Counted from the first letter of the stretch, positions 9,957 through 21,150 are shown. The stretch: DNA of 64,000 nt from Pyropia yezoensis (GCA_009829735.1 CM020619.1:24887554-24951553), one strand, 5' to 3'. Made by a program: numbers and translations. The notes: generated by a model from the letters alone, not told the origin.

Positions 9957-10877
9957 TTAGTAACCCCGGTGCCCATATTGCTGGGACCCATCATGGTATC
10001 GAGGGCCATGTCCTCCACCTCCGTATGCGGCTTCGGCTGCGCCCCGGAGGGACAAACTCGGGATCTGCAACATGGTATCCATGTTAGCTCTCCCGAGTTC
10101 TCGGTCCAGGCGCTCGGAGAGCGCCGACTGAGATAGTAGTGGCAACGCCACCGGCGGAATATCCCGCCAGTCCCGACGTGTGGTGACAATCGCCGCCATG
10201 TCGTTAGCCAGGCTCGTGTAGGCCCGACATAGCCCCATGACGAGGGAGTCTTTGACGGCATCCCCAAGGGATGGGGGGGGTGGATCAAAGACCCGCCCCA
10301 ATGCCGCTACGGTAGTACCCGGGATAGGTCGAGGCATCGCCAAAGGCGGACCGCCCCAACGGAAGGAGGCCACTGGCTCAGGGACCGTTGCCCGCCGTCT
10401 GCTGGGCGACCGAACCTCCTCACCGGGGGGATAGTTTTCCGAGGGGGCGCTCCAAAGGAACGCCCAGAAGATGACGCGCCTTGAGCACGACTCCCCCTCG
10501 GGGAGTTCGGCCGCATAGACGGGCCATACCGCTCCTGGCCAAACCCTGGGAGACAAGGCCCCTCCTCCTCCATGCGAGGTTCCGGGTTGGGCACCCGCGT
10601 GGCGGCCATTAACCCCGGAGGGTAGGTTACTCCTCGTGACCCAACCCCTATTCCAAGAAGAGAACACCGTCCGCGGACAAAGACTTCGCGCATCGTACCA
10701 ATGCACGAGCTCGAAGAGGAAGACCCAGGAAGGAAGGCAAGGCCTTTTGATGGACCTTCTTGATGAGATGGAGAAGTGCACGCAGGTACGCCGCGGAGTC
10801 AGGGTTACCCTGACACAACACGTCAATGGGGCTCTCTTGGAGAGCCCGCAGAAGGGGGATCGGAACAAGCCAAGCAT
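9957..10877 (-). CDS. Antisense open frame in the 3' region of the Ty3/gypsy element, distal part
   Basis: A 306-codon minus-strand frame between pol and the 3' LTR. Its second half (from about residue 130) has protein-like composition with alternating hydrophobic and charged residues, for example LGDAVKDSLVMGLCRAYTSL. The first half is less convincing and overlaps the end of the 10648-11745 ORF in another frame. It may be the second exon or frameshifted continuation of that ORF, but I could not fix a splice junction. No known domain recognised. Confidence 0.4.
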   Translation of the reverse strand: MLGLFRSPFCGLSKRAPLTCCVRVTLTPRRTCVHFSISSRRSIKRPCLPSWVFLFELVHWYDARSLCPRTVFSSWNRGWVTRSNLPSGVNGRHAGAQPGTSHGGGGALSPRVWPGAVWPVYAAELPEGESCSRRVIFWAFLWSAPSENYPPGEEVRSPSRRRATVPEPVASFRWGGPPLAMPRPIPGTTVAALGRVFDPPPPSLGDAVKDSLVMGLCRAYTSLANDMAAIVTTRRDWRDIPPVALPLLSQSALSERLDRELGRANMDTMLQIPSLSLRGAAEAAYGGGGHGPRYHDGSQQYGHRGY

Positions 10878-11745
10878 GTCCGTAGGACAACCCCGAAGAC
10901 AGCAAGACGTCGGCTACCTCCACCAGCCAGCCGGCGTTCAGAGCTGCTCTGGCCGCCGAGTCCGGGCCGTCGTCCATCAGCCGACTCCCCCGCACGGCAA
11001 CTAAGTTGCCAATACGCGCGGCCATGCCGCGTGGAACCTCGTAGTCGCTCCACCAAGAGGGGATGACCGGGTACAACTTGAGGCGCTCTCCGTGGGAGAA
11101 GCACTCTACCTCCCGCTGCTCTGCGCAGGCGAAGATGCCATGGCGCCGACGGTGCCGATGCTCCGTTAACGCTTGGCGTAGGAAGCAACCGCGAGGGCGT
11201 CGCCCAATGACCGGTAACGGACCCGGGTAATACGCCAGGTCGAAGACCGGCATTGTCCCCGGTGGTAACGGGGGGCGCGAGCACGCATCGTCCAGCTGCT
11301 GAGCGAGCTTCCAATCCTCCGCAAAGCGGAGCACGGGGTAGTTCGTCGGCGTCCCAATCGGGACCTCGTAGAGGTCCGGGTAGAGATGGCGGAATGTTGT
11401 CCACACCCCCGTCATGAGGCGTGGATCCACCTGAACCCACCGGTCGGTGACCGCGCCGGGATGCGGGTGAGGGTAGGGCCACTCGTTGTGAAAGGGGATG
11501 ACTTCCCCGAAGGGGCCCGGCCCCCGTGAGTCCGCCGACGGCGGAGCAGGAACCTCGGCCGGCGAAGCCGGACCGGCATCACCCCGGCCACTCCCGGCGT
11601 CGTCCATCGGGACGTCGTCGGGAGAGGCGGGTGGCAACCCCGTGTCCGAAGGGCCACGGGGGGAGGAAGGAGCCGGAGGGGAAGCGGACCCGCTACTCTC
11701 ACCCATGGGAGCGGGGTTGCCCAACTGCCCCGACGGGGTAGCCAT
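10648..11745 (-). CDS. Antisense ORF in the 3' region of the Ty3/gypsy element, unknown function
   Basis: A 365-residue ORF opposite to gag-pol, starting with a clear ATG at 11743-11745. Residues 1-75 are a Pro/Ser/Gly-rich tail. From about residue 80 the protein looks folded, with Trp/Tyr/His-rich stretches (VTDRWVQVDPRLMTGVWTTF, WWSDYEVPRGMAARIGNLVA) and a Leu-rich C-terminus. No family recognised. Antisense genes in this position are known in a few large plant LTR retrotransposons, but I see no specific similarity. Expression would need its own promoter near 11.75-12.3 kb. Its integrity in a young element suggests selection or recent origin. Confidence 0.55.
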   Translation of the reverse strand: MATPSGQLGNPAPMGESSGSASPPAPSSPRGPSDTGLPPASPDDVPMDDAGSGRGDAGPASPAEVPAPPSADSRGPGPFGEVIPFHNEWPYPHPHPGAVTDRWVQVDPRLMTGVWTTFRHLYPDLYEVPIGTPTNYPVLRFAEDWKLAQQLDDACSRPPLPPGTMPVFDLAYYPGPLPVIGRRPRGCFLRQALTEHRHRRRHGIFACAEQREVECFSHGERLKLYPVIPSWWSDYEVPRGMAARIGNLVAVRGSRLMDDGPDSAARAALNAGWLVEVADVLLSSGLSYGHAWLVPIPLLRALQESPIDVLCQGNPDSAAYLRALLHLIKKVHQKALPSFLGLPLRARALVRCAKSLSADGVLFLE

Positions 11746-12386
11746 GACTGACCGCTCTCCAATGGGGACGGGGGGGGGGGAGGAGTGTGGACACCACCCC
11801 CACCCTTAGGGTGAGGGCGAGGGAGACGCACGCAGATCGGTAGCAGCGAGGACGAGTAGTGGGAGTGGTGGGGACGGAGGCCGTCTTCGCGGCGAGCACC
11901 CGTTGCCACCCCCCTCGCTACGATCCACCCCTCTCGGGTGGACAGGCGGCCCTCTTCTACCCCTCAGCCCCCTGACAAGGGGCCGAGGGGGGGGGTGCAC
12001 CAGAGGCCCCTAAACCCCTCGCTCCCGGCTACGCCAGGAGAGCCAGTCCCCTCACGGCCCCACCCTGTGCGGGCAGGGCCGTGGGAGGCGACAGGCCCTA
12101 TCCTTGCTGCGTCCCCCACCCCTCAGGTGGTGGTTTTGAGGGGGGTGTCTCCACATATCCCCCCTCCTGTCGTTCAACGGGGGCGGACACGATTGTCTCC
12201 CCAGGGGAGAAAACCATGGGACCGAGCTGACCCAGTGTCATCCACCCCCCCCGTGGGGATGGGTACACTCGGCGGTTGGGATGGCATGCTGCCAAGTGGC
12301 ATTGCCTCCACCGCCCGTTTGGCGCTGGGGGGGAGTTTCCCTCAGTGTCTGGGTCGCGGGTCGCAACCACCTGGAGGTGTGGGAAG
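11746..12386. other. 3' untranslated region of Ty3/gypsy element with putative polypurine tract
   Basis: GC-rich sequence with no convincing coding frame. The last bases before the 3' LTR (12373-12386, ggaggtgtgggaag) are purine-rich and are the best candidate for the plus-strand primer. Confidence 0.45.
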
Positions 12387-13077
12387 TGTAGGGACCCTAT
12401 GGGCCCTCCACGTGGGGGGACCTCGTAGAGATCGCGTGGTACCCCTGCGTCCACCTTCCCAATGAGGAGGACGGGGCCGACTTGGCCCCCCGGGATTTTA
12501 CCGGCTTCCGATTGGTCCCCTCCTATGGAGGCGGGACCGGGGCGCCATTGATTCTGGGGCCCATTTTGGGATTCCCAGTGTATGGGGTTTTCCCCTGACC
12601 GGAATTGGCCTTTGGCCAATAATCCGGGATGGGATGCATTTGGGGTTTGGATTGTGATTGTGTATTTTGCGTGATTGTGAGATTGGGGAGATCTTGAGTG
12701 TTGGCACTGATGTCCGGCGCGGCTCTTCTCCCCCGTATCCTGGAGATTCCTGCCCCGCTGGCAGGGATGATCCGTGGGGGAGGGGGCCCTCCGGACATGT
12801 TGAAGGGTTTTGATTGGCCCGCACGTGGCCCGGTGTGGAGGGTTGCTGGGTACGGGTGAGAGAGGGTAACAGTGTGCGTGGGGGTGCGCGTTGCTTCCCC
12901 CTTCGAAAAAAAACAGACTTGCGTGTGCTTGAACACTGTCGTCCTGGTCGCGGATCCCCGCGTGAACCAGCCAGGCGGTCGGCGGCTCTGTATCTCTCCG
13001 GTCTCCCCGCGTTCTTGGTGGGTCGTTTCTCTGTGTGTTCTGGGTGCTAGGCGCCTAAGGTACGTAAAACCACTACA
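12387..13077 (+). repeat. 3' LTR
   Basis: 691 bp, matching 3341-4031 with one visible difference. It is followed by the GTATC target duplication at 13078-13082. Confidence 0.93.
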
Positions 13078-13082
13078 GTATC

Positions 13083-16000
13083 GGCTCAAGAGCGTGGTGT
13101 CAGATATTTTTCAGCGTTTGGGCCACAGGAAGTTGAAGAATGTACACGTGGTCACCGGCACCCGTTGTCGCGGCCGTGTGGGGCAGGCGAGAACCGAAAA
13201 GATTAGAAAAGAATGCGTAGTGGAGAGTCAACCGTTCCTTGAAGAACGGCGGCCGGAACGCAGCACCACACCTTGGTGAAGTGCCACTCACCCCACCTCA
13301 TCCCCTCGCACAGCGCGCAAAGGCCACCGCGTTCGCCCGGCGCACCCCCCAAAGGTTTACTACCCGTCTCACCCGGGCGTGCCGAGGTCAAACAGGGGTG
13401 GGCCTGGCGCAGGGGGCGCCTTTTAACGTCTCGGGGGAGGTTCGGTCCCCCCATGACTGTGACTCGCTCTCTACCACCTGTGTCGGATGTACGGTCCTCT
13501 GCATCTCGGAGGCTGTTTGACCCTCATAGTGCACCTGCAGACGATTCGCCCGGGCATCCCAGAGATGTCTGAGAATGCCTGGGGAAACTGTGGCTCTATT
13601 GACCCCATGTAGGGGGGCAACACGTGCCATGCAAGGGGCGGCACGCAGCTAGCCTGACCCGTTTCTCCCCATGCATTTGGGTCCATATTCCGTAGTGGAT
13701 TTGAGGGTTTTCTGCGTTTTTATCGTCTTGATTTTCGTGTGGCCCGGTGGGCAGGTGCTGGGGTGGGAGATTTCGAGTGGCGAGATTCTGAGGGGACCCT
13801 GGGGGGATAAGGGGAGGGACAGCGGGACTTGGCCTCGCTTCCCCGTCCCGACCATGAAACTGTTGGTTCACACACTATCTTCTTGTTTTGTCGGGGGGGG
13901 TTTGCCCCACAACAGGGATAGAGTGTGTGCAACTTGCACTTCTTCCGGTTCCCCTGACACGGGAGGCAGCCCTTGCGCACCGCCCCAATTTGGGTGCCGT
14001 GTGTGCGAGTGGTTTTTGCCACAGTAACAGCGACAGGAATGGAGTTGTTGATGAGGGAAGGGCTTTCACCTTCAGACCCCGGCGCGGGGGGGGGTGAAGG
14101 GGGAGGCGTCAAGGCAACAGGAGGGGGGGGAGGGGTGGAAATGTCGTGCAAGGGGTTGGGTAGATTCAATCGCGGGGACACAATCATGCGCACGATCCGG
14201 GCGGCCGCGTCACCGGGACTGCGCCCGACCGTCCCTCACGGCCTCTGTTGCGTTGGGTGAAAATTGGGATCATGAATAAACCCCAATTTTCTTCTCAGCC
14301 ACTCACAGGGCTGCGCGTTTCTTTGGAAAGGCTGGTGTAAAGAAACCCAGGCTGCGCACCTTAACTAGGCGTGGGCGACGGCTGGGTCGTCGACGCTCGG
14401 CGGCGGGTGCAACGGCTTCGGCGTCGGTGGCGGTGGCGGCGGTGGCGGCGGCGACGGCGGCGGTGGTGGCGGTTGTGGCCGCTGAGGCGCCCTGGGCACG
14501 CCTGAGGAGGCGTGACTCTGTTCTCGAGTACTCTCCCAATTGCTTGCGCACAATGGAGTTGAAGATTACACGTGTTTCCTGATGTCAGCTTGCCACGTTC
14601 CCACTAAATGGCTGCTCTCTTGTCAACAAAGGACCAGTGGGGTCTCACAGAGTGATGATCTCTGAGCGCTGGTAAGCCTAGGTTAGCTGACAAAGTTGAG
14701 ATCTGATGCTTTCTCATTGGACCATGCTACTTTCAGCGCCCCAAGGCATGATGCGCTGGCCCATATTTATGCATGCATGTAGCGAGGCGGGCCGCGACCT
14801 TCAGCAGCGCAGTGAGGCTAAAACCGTGTACCTCACGCGGGCCCCAATTTTTTTGTTTGGGCGTGCTAGCACGTGCGCGCACGACCCTGCGCGCGAGCAG
14901 AAAACGCGCTCAGAACGCCGATTTTCGCGTGTTTCTGCGCGCTATTTTCTGCAATCTGCAACAGGCCAGTACGAACAATGTGACAAACATGGTCGATGAT
15001 CGCCTTCTTGCACGAAGTCTGCGCGCATCCGGAGCAAGAAACAGGCCAGGATGGTGAATTTCTGTGCACGGATCGCAGGCTGCAAGCCATCACATACTAC
15101 CAGGCCCCCCTCATGACTCCGTACAGGCCGATTTGACGATGTCGAGCCCGCGCTTGAGGCGCCAAACGTGCATCAGGCGTGCACGGACGTCAGAAGCCTG
15201 TCACACTGCAGCGCACGTTTACGCGCCCCTGGCAGACTCTCGCCGCAAACAGGTTGCGATAAGCCTGTTTCTCTGTCGGAAAAAACACACGAAACGTGCT
15301 GGATGCGAGCAAGAAACACGCCATAAAACACGTTTCGTGTTTGCACGAAACCGTTTTTTGCTGTTTTTTCAAGATGGAAACGGTGGCCAGCCCTGTTCTC
15401 TCCCCCCCACGTCGATGAGGTGGTTCTCTTGCACCTGGGAGAAAACGGAGGCTGGGCGCCGTTTCCCCCTCCGGGGGCGTCGCTATAGCAAAGAACGTGT
15501 TGGGGGCAAACAGGGATAACGGCTCTCATAGCGTCACTAGGGCCACATTGCCGGGCCCATGCTGGCATAAACACGTCGCGTACACGCCACATCACGATCT
15601 GTAAGGTACAAGGTTCTAGCCCCTCTGCGCAGGGGATGGCCGTCTATGTCGCCCCCCCCCCTCACTTGTCTGCCCCTATTGCCGTCAACAGTCAGTCCAT
15701 AGACCTCTGCCCTGTTTAGGGAACCTCACTCACCTGCAGAACCCCCTTTACCCAGCTGCCAAGGCGTGCTACCCGCCCGCCTCTGCGCCCCACCCCCACC
15801 TGCTGCCCTTTACCGCCGGCGTCTGAGCGCGGCCGTAGCTTCGGGCGCCGTATCGACGGCGACAGCGAGGGCTCTGAAGAAGCCCATGGCGGTGTCGTCG
15901 ATGGCAGCGTTCCCACTGCCCGGCTGCAGCGCACCCGCACCGACGCCCGCACCACGACCGCCGCGGGTCGGCCGGTTGTCTCGGGGGCTCATGAGGGCAT

Positions 16001-16470
16001 GCATCACTTAGAAGAAGGACAAGTTGAAGAGGTCTTCCAGCCTCTTTCCCCTTCCTCCTCCACGTTCCAAAGGACCACCTCTTTGATGGCTTCACAGCGA
16101 TTTTGCTTGCCGCGCAAAATGCTACACCCGCGCGCCCCGCGTCTGTTGCAGCATGGTGGTTGCACTTTCCATCTAGCCAACAAGGGGTGTGCTACACACG
16201 CCCAATGCGAGCGTCAGTGGGACCCTGGTTGTCCACGGGTACGGCACCCCACCGTACTGTGTGGTCAAGGGTGGCAGATGTGCGTCACACAAGCGGGATG
16301 CTAAGGTATTGGGGTTGTTGAGCTCTTGATGAGCAAGGCCACCACGACATCAAGCTTACCCTAACCCTGGCCTGAGCCGCCCACGCATCCCTACGACTGG
16401 GAGCGGTCGGCCGGTGCCTTGACACAACTCACGTGATGGTTCGATACGGTTGGCACAGGCTTGACTGCTT
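13083..16470. other. Spacer between the two retroelements, no confident gene
   Basis: Short ORFs only. A 157-codon minus-strand frame at 13720-14193 has a Cys/Lys-rich patch (GCLPCQGNRKKCKLH) but no family I know. A GGC-type repeat at about 14395-14480 gives alanine/proline frames. Positions 14570-15620 are less GC-rich and contain a 12-bp perfect inverted repeat at 15287-15298 / 15329-15340. A 65-codon minus ORF at 15810-16007 is unassigned. Confidence 0.4.
15287..15340. repeat. 12-bp perfect hairpin in spacer
   Basis: Arms acacgaaacgtg (15287-15298) and cacgtttcgtgt (15329-15340) are exact reverse complements separated by a 30-base loop. It could be part of a decayed mobile element. No associated gene. 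Confidence 0.5.
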
Positions 16471-16739
16471 GGCCGTGGCGTGACCGAGTTGGACCATGCG
16501 AAGCAACAGGGTACCCCGCGGAGGCTCTGGGACCTCCTGTCGCCGGCGGGCGGCGGAGAGCGCGGGTTGGACTGAGGCTGTTCTGGCCTCACAGCCCGGC
16601 GGGGTGCAATTCCCTGCCGGGGACTTGCACGCGACCCCCGCCGCCGCCGGCCGCCGACGCCGGCAGGTGGCGCTTATCAGCACCGCCGCCGGCGGGCACC
16701 GCCGAGGGGAGCACGCCGGCAAGCACTTTCCGGCCTCAC
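16471..16739 (+). repeat. Split direct repeat A, left copy
   Basis: Aligns in the same orientation with 20884-21150, with scattered substitutions and 1-2 base indels. Shared landmarks include gggtaccccgcgg and ggcaagcactttccggcctc. Confidence 0.8.
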
Positions 16740-16793
16740 TGTGTGAGTCCGGCTTGGTTCCCGGGCAGAGCCCGCGGTTACGCTGAACTGTCG

Positions 16794-17812
16794 ATGGCCG
16801 ACCCCGCCGCCGCGGCCGCGGCCGCCTTGGTCGCTGGCGCCGCCGCGGACGCCGCCAGCCCTCTCAACGGAGGCGGGGGGGACGGGGGCGCCGACCCCGT
16901 GGCGGCGAATTTGGCGCGGCTTTCCGTCCTGGACAACGTCGAGGCCGGCGTCGCCGCATTCACCAACCGAGTCGCCGCGGTCGATCACCGCGCCGAGACG
17001 GCTGCCGTCGCCCCCCCGAACAGGGGAGCGGCCGGCGCCCGCGGCGGAGGGGGGACTGGACAAGGCGGAGCCGCGCGGGTGTCGGCATGGCAGGAGCGGT
17101 GCCGGGAGGTGACCTTGCCGCCGCCATCGCGGCCGACATGGCGCACGCCCTCCGTCACAGGCGGAGGGAGCGTGGCGGCGGTGGCACACCGGGTGACGAC
17201 GACGATGACAGTGGGCCCAGCGAGGCTTTCTTCAACGACAACAACGCCCGACGCGTCCCTGTCCACCCTGAGCGGCTGGAGTTCTTCAAATTCCCCCGTG
17301 CGACCGCACCAGCTTCCCGGCCCCGTTCCGGAGGAAGATCCTCCGCTGTGGGGACGACCTCCCCGAGGGCGAGACCACTGCCGAGGCGGACGAGGCGCGA
17401 CACCTCACCTTCCTCGGATGCTGGAACTTGACGCTTCACAACGACCTCATCGAGTTTGCCGCCTCGCCCGCGAAATACGACAAGGCCGCCCTCCAGGGCA
17501 TGCTCCTCCACTGCCAGGTTTACAACCACCAGCTCCCCGATCTGTATGCTGCGTGGTACGATATCCTCAGTGAGCTTGACGGCGCCACCGCGGCCCAGCT
17601 CCAAGAGCGCCTGCTCTCCCCGGCGAACACGTTTCGCCTCTAAGGCGAGGCGCACCCTCCACGCCGAGACGTTCATTCGCCCTGACCGCGCCCTTAACAA
17701 GGGAATCGTCGCCGGGCAGGTCAAGCACATTCAGCAAATGGTTCAGCGTCGGGGGGGAGGTCGCCGCCACAAGAAGGGCGGGGAGCCGCCGGCGAGCGTC
17801 AAGGCATAAGAG
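16794..17812 (+). pseudogene. Gag-like region of the tyrosine-recombinase element, frameshifted
   Basis: Protein-like sequence can be followed through three frames. It begins at an ATG at 16794 with an Ala-rich region (MADPAAAAAAALVAG). It continues from about 17087 in a second frame with an Asp-rich patch, then HPERLEFFKFPRA. From about 17330 it is in a third frame (LTLHNDLIEFAASPAKYDKA, ending 17643). A basic tail (QRRGGGRRHKKGG) lies in yet another frame, ending at 17809. It is probably the nucleic-acid-binding structural ORF that precedes RT in DIRS-order elements. No zinc knuckle seen. The identification rests on position and composition. Confidence 0.45.
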
Positions 17813-17969
17813 GGGTCCAGCCCGGGGGGTATCACCAGCCCCTTTCGCTGTCCGTCAGGACGGCGCGGGCCCGGGAGCACCAAGGGGTGACCTTGCGGCG
17901 GGCCAGCCACCTTCGCAACGAGTACGAGAGTCGTTCTACGCGTGTCGAGATATTGGAGCCTCTCGCTGG

Positions 17970-19385
17970 GTGCGCCGAGCCCTAGTGTTTCGCCTGCGGT
18001 TCCCGTGGCTGACGCCGCGGGGGCGCCCCGGCCGACGATGCCGAGCGTACCCGGCCGGCAAGAAGGATAGAGTCTTCGTTTTAGACGAGGTGGAGCGCTG
18101 GATCAAGGCAGGCTGCATCCGGCGGATGACGGCGGTGGAGGCGGCGGCGGCTCCTTGTGCGTCGCCGGCCTTCGTCAACCGGGACCGTCCCGACAAGCCA
18201 AGGCTGGTGGTGGACCTGCGCCAAGTGAATGCGCACCTGCAAGAGATCACGTTCAAGTACGAGGCCCTCGCGGAGTTCATGTCTTGCCTCGCTCCTCTGG
18301 ACAACCCTATCTATTGGGATATAAAGGACGCTTATCACCTCGTGTTTATCCATCCAGATGACCGCACCTACCTCTCGTTCACGGTGAAAGGCCTCACGTA
18401 CGAGGCCATCACCATGCAATTTGGACTCTCCGTGGCCCCGTGGGCATGGACAAAGATCATGCGGCCGGTCCTGGCCGCGCTCCGCGAGTAGCACTTCCAA
18501 CTCATCGGCTACGTCGACGACCACGGGGCTGCCGCCCCGGGCCGACGACCTGTGTCCAAGCGCGACGCAGCAGCCGGTTCTCTACAAGTGACGCTGCTGT
18601 ACGACAGAAAGGGGCTGACGATGTGCCCAACCAAGGGGAGGCGCGAAGGGACCCAGCAGCTCACCCTGCTCGGCTTCATGATCCACACCACGGCAAACGC
18701 GGCCAGGCTGTCGGACTCCCGGGTGGCCAAGCTGCGGGGAGCAGTCACCGCCGCCCTTTGTGCGGCAGGTCGCAACTGGCGGTGGGTCGGCTGCAAGGCG
18801 TTCCGGTCTGTCGCGGGAATTATTGTCTCGGGGTCATTGGCAATTCCCGAGACCCGACTTTTCGCTCGGTCAATCTACGACGACCAGACGACCGGCCCGC
18901 CCGACGGCGACTGCCGGCTATCCCACCAGTCCCTGCGCGATCTACGGTACTGGGCCAACTTTGGGCGCCACGGCCACGGCCGGCTGATCTGGGCGGCCCC
19001 GGCCGCGCACAACCTCCACACGGACGCCTCTGGCTACGGTTGGGGCGGGGTGCTGGACGGCCACACCCCGGTGCGAGGCCACTTCACCACCGAGACGGAG
19101 GCGTGGCACATCAACGTCACGGAGGTCGCGGCGATCCGGTACTCCCTCGAAGGCGTGTCCCTCCTGATCACTAGAGGCGACCGGATCCGAGTCGTCTCTG
19201 ACTTTCGCGTGGCGCTACACGTCACCAACGCGTTGATCTCCCGCTCCCCTGCGCTGTGCAACGAGGTGAGGTGGCTGCACCGGCAGGCCCAAAGCTTGGA
19301 CGTCGCGCTGGAGGCGGAATGGATTCCGACAACCGAGAGCCTTTGGGCCCACAGGCTGAGCCGCAGCATGGACTCGACCGCGTAG
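17970..19385 (+). pseudogene. Reverse transcriptase and RNase H of the tyrosine-recombinase element
   Basis: One frame runs from 17970 to the TAG at 19383-19385 but is broken by a TAG at 18489-18491, just before the catalytic motif GYVDD. Upstream, RT fingers/palm motifs are clear (RPDKPRLVVDLRQVN, IYWDIKDAYHLVFIHPDD, QFGLSVAPWAWTKIM). Downstream are the thumb and RNase H, with LHTDASGYGWGGVL, INVTEVAAI and VVSDFRVAL giving the D-E-D carboxylates. These are the DIRS-type forms. The family function is to copy element RNA into DNA. The internal stop makes this copy inactive. Confidence 0.8.
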
Positions 19386-19399
19386 CAGTTCGACCGGAC

Positions 19400-19900
19400 C
19401 TTCTTAGACTCGCTGGATTCTGTGCACGGGTCCACCGGTTCGGGACGTCGTGCAACGCCGGGCTGCCTCACTACAACTCGCCCGTTTGGGACCAGCACCT
19501 CCTTCCCGACGACGAGCTCAACCAGGACTGGGGCAAGAGCAACAAGAACTGGGTCAACCCCCCTTTCAAGCGCATCCCGCTCGTCTTGGATAAGATCAAG
19601 ACGGACCGGGCGACGGCGACGGTCACCCTGCCGGTGTGGCGCGCTCACCTCTGGTGGGCGCCGGTGCTGGCGGCGGCGGACGAGGTCTGCTACCTCCCGC
19701 AGCGGGCGGGCCTGTTCTTCCGCGCCGCGGCCGGAGCGCAGGCGCCCCGCCCCCATTGGACAGTGTGCGCCCCCCGGTTCACACACGGCGAGCGGGGTCT
19801 GCTGCCGCGTCTTGGACCCGAGCCGCCGAGGCAGCTGGCAACCACAGGATTGGAGCAGGGCCCGGCGGCTCGGCAGCTGCCCAGATGCTACCCCACCAAC
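19400..19900 (+). pseudogene. C-terminal extension of the RT/RNase H protein, shifted frame
   Basis: After the stop at 19383-19385 protein similarity continues in another frame: FGTSCNAGLPHYNSPVWDQ, DWGKSNKNWVNPPF and TLPVWRAHLWWAPVL. Such N-W-x-N-P-P-F and P-x-W-x-x-x-x-W-W segments follow RNase H in DIRS-like polyproteins. The frame change (relative to 18552-19385) occurs near 19420-19440. Confidence 0.65.
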
Positions 19901-20840
19901 TGGCGGACTCCACCAAAGGCGCTTACGCCAACACGTGGGCCAACTTCGTGCCGTTCTGTGAGGCGAACGGGTACCCCTTCCTCCCCCCCACGACCGAGGT
20001 CGTCGCATGTTGGGTCGGCGAGCTCAACGAGCGGGGCACCGTAGCCTCGGTGACCCTGCAGAGCTACTTAACGCCGATGAACTCGGTCCATGCGCTGTAC
20101 AACATGGACAAGCCTGCGGTCGGCCCCATGCTTATGATAGTACAACATGGCTTTGCGCGCCTGTACGCGAACAACCACCAAGGGCTCCGCGACTCGCGCG
20201 CGCCATTGCCGGCGGTCGCCTTAACGCAGATTGTCACGCTTGGCCTGACCACCCCCGACCCGGCGCTGCGGCGGCGCATCGCGGGGCTGGCCATGACCAC
20301 CCTGTCCTTCTGTCGCCCGGGCGGAGTATCAAACCTCCGCCGAATGGACGTCACCCTCGCGACGTCCCACATGCTTTCCAGGTCGCCAACTACAAACACG
20401 GTGCGCGCGCCAACCGGGAGCGACAGGTGATTCGCATCCCCCGACGCCCGCCTGACACCACCGACCCGGCCTACGACCTGGTACGGGGGTAGGTGACGGC
20501 GATGCACCTGGCCGGCGCCACGCCGGACCAGCCGCTGCTCACCCCGCTGGGCGACACGACGCCTATCCCGACCGAGGTGGAAGTCACCTGGATGCGTGAG
20601 GGCCCCTACGTGCTCTCCATCCTTACTCCAGCCGGCTGCATCTACAGCGGACACTCCCTCCGATCGTGCGCCGCGACTAACGCGCGCGCCATCGGGCTCG
20701 AGCTGGACGCCATTGCGACGCTGATAGGGACGCGGAACAAGGACACTTCAACGGTAACGGCGGTCTACGTCGACGCCCTGACGGCCCCCGACGCGGCCGC
20801 CCGGGAAATGTTCGACCGCTACCTGGTGATACGGCGTTAG
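19885..20840 (+). pseudogene. Tyrosine recombinase of the retroelement
   Basis: The N-terminal core-binding part is open from about 19885 (LADSTKGAYANTWANF). The frame changes near 20385 and a TAG lies at 20490-20492, after which the rest is open to 20840. Catalytic signatures are present: the first Arg in SFCRPGGVSNLRR, the H-x-x-R box in YSGHSLRSCAATNARAIGL, and the nucleophile Tyr in STVTAVYVD. This enzyme would integrate a circular cDNA without target-site duplication. Frameshift and stop show inactivation. Confidence 0.8.
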
Positions 20841-20861
20841 CGGCGCCATCTCCATCTAGTA

Positions 20862-20892
20862 GCAACACACTGGGACCGGCCCTGGCAGGGTA
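20862..20892 (+). repeat. Split direct repeat B, inner copy
   Basis: 31 bp starting gcaacacactgggaccggcc, repeated at 21946-21976 with one mismatch. Its end overlaps the beginning of repeat A2. Confidence 0.7.
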
Positions 20893-21150
20893 TGACGGAG
20901 TTGGAACCTGAGGAGCAACGGGGTACCCCGCGGGGGCTCCGGGACCCTCAGTCGCCGGCGGGCGGCGGAGAGCACGGGTTGGACTGGGGCCGTTCTGGCC
21001 TCACAGCCCGGCGGGGTGCAATCCCCTGCCGGGACTTGCATGCAACCCCCGCCGCCGCCGGCCGCCGACGCCGGCAGGTGGCGCTTATCAGCACCGCCGC
21101 CGGCGGGCACCACCGAGGGGAGGACGCCGGCAAGCACTTTCCGGCCTCAC
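20884..21150 (+). repeat. Split direct repeat A, right copy
   Basis: Direct-orientation partner of 16471-16739. It begins right after the tyrosine recombinase stop. Confidence 0.8.

Larger units (their letters stand above)
3336..13082 (+). mobile_element. Ty3/gypsy (chromovirus) LTR retrotransposon
   Basis: A complete element: two 691-bp LTRs at 3341-4031 and 12387-13077 that start TGTAGGG and end CTACA. It is flanked by the 5-bp target duplication GTATC at 3336-3340 and 13078-13082. Comparing the LTRs by eye I found a single difference (T3456 versus C12502), so the insertion is recent. Internal order is gag, protease, reverse transcriptase, RNase H, integrase, chromodomain; integrase after RNase H makes it Ty3/gypsy and the chromodomain makes it a chromovirus. 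Gag and Pol are in one frame, interrupted by stops at 5867-5869, 6770-6772 and 6929-6931. A 2.4-kb region with an antisense ORF separates pol from the 3' LTR. Confidence 0.93.

Noticed and set aside
13720-14193. 157-codon minus-strand frame with a Cys/Lys-rich patch, considered as a zinc-binding transposase tail
   Set aside because: Cysteine spacing does not fit a zinc-binding module I know, and the other minus frames look equally protein-like.
13083-14300. Possible degenerate third LTR after the Ty3/gypsy element
   Set aside because: Only short shared words (such as gtggcccggtg) with the LTR; no extended alignment by eye.
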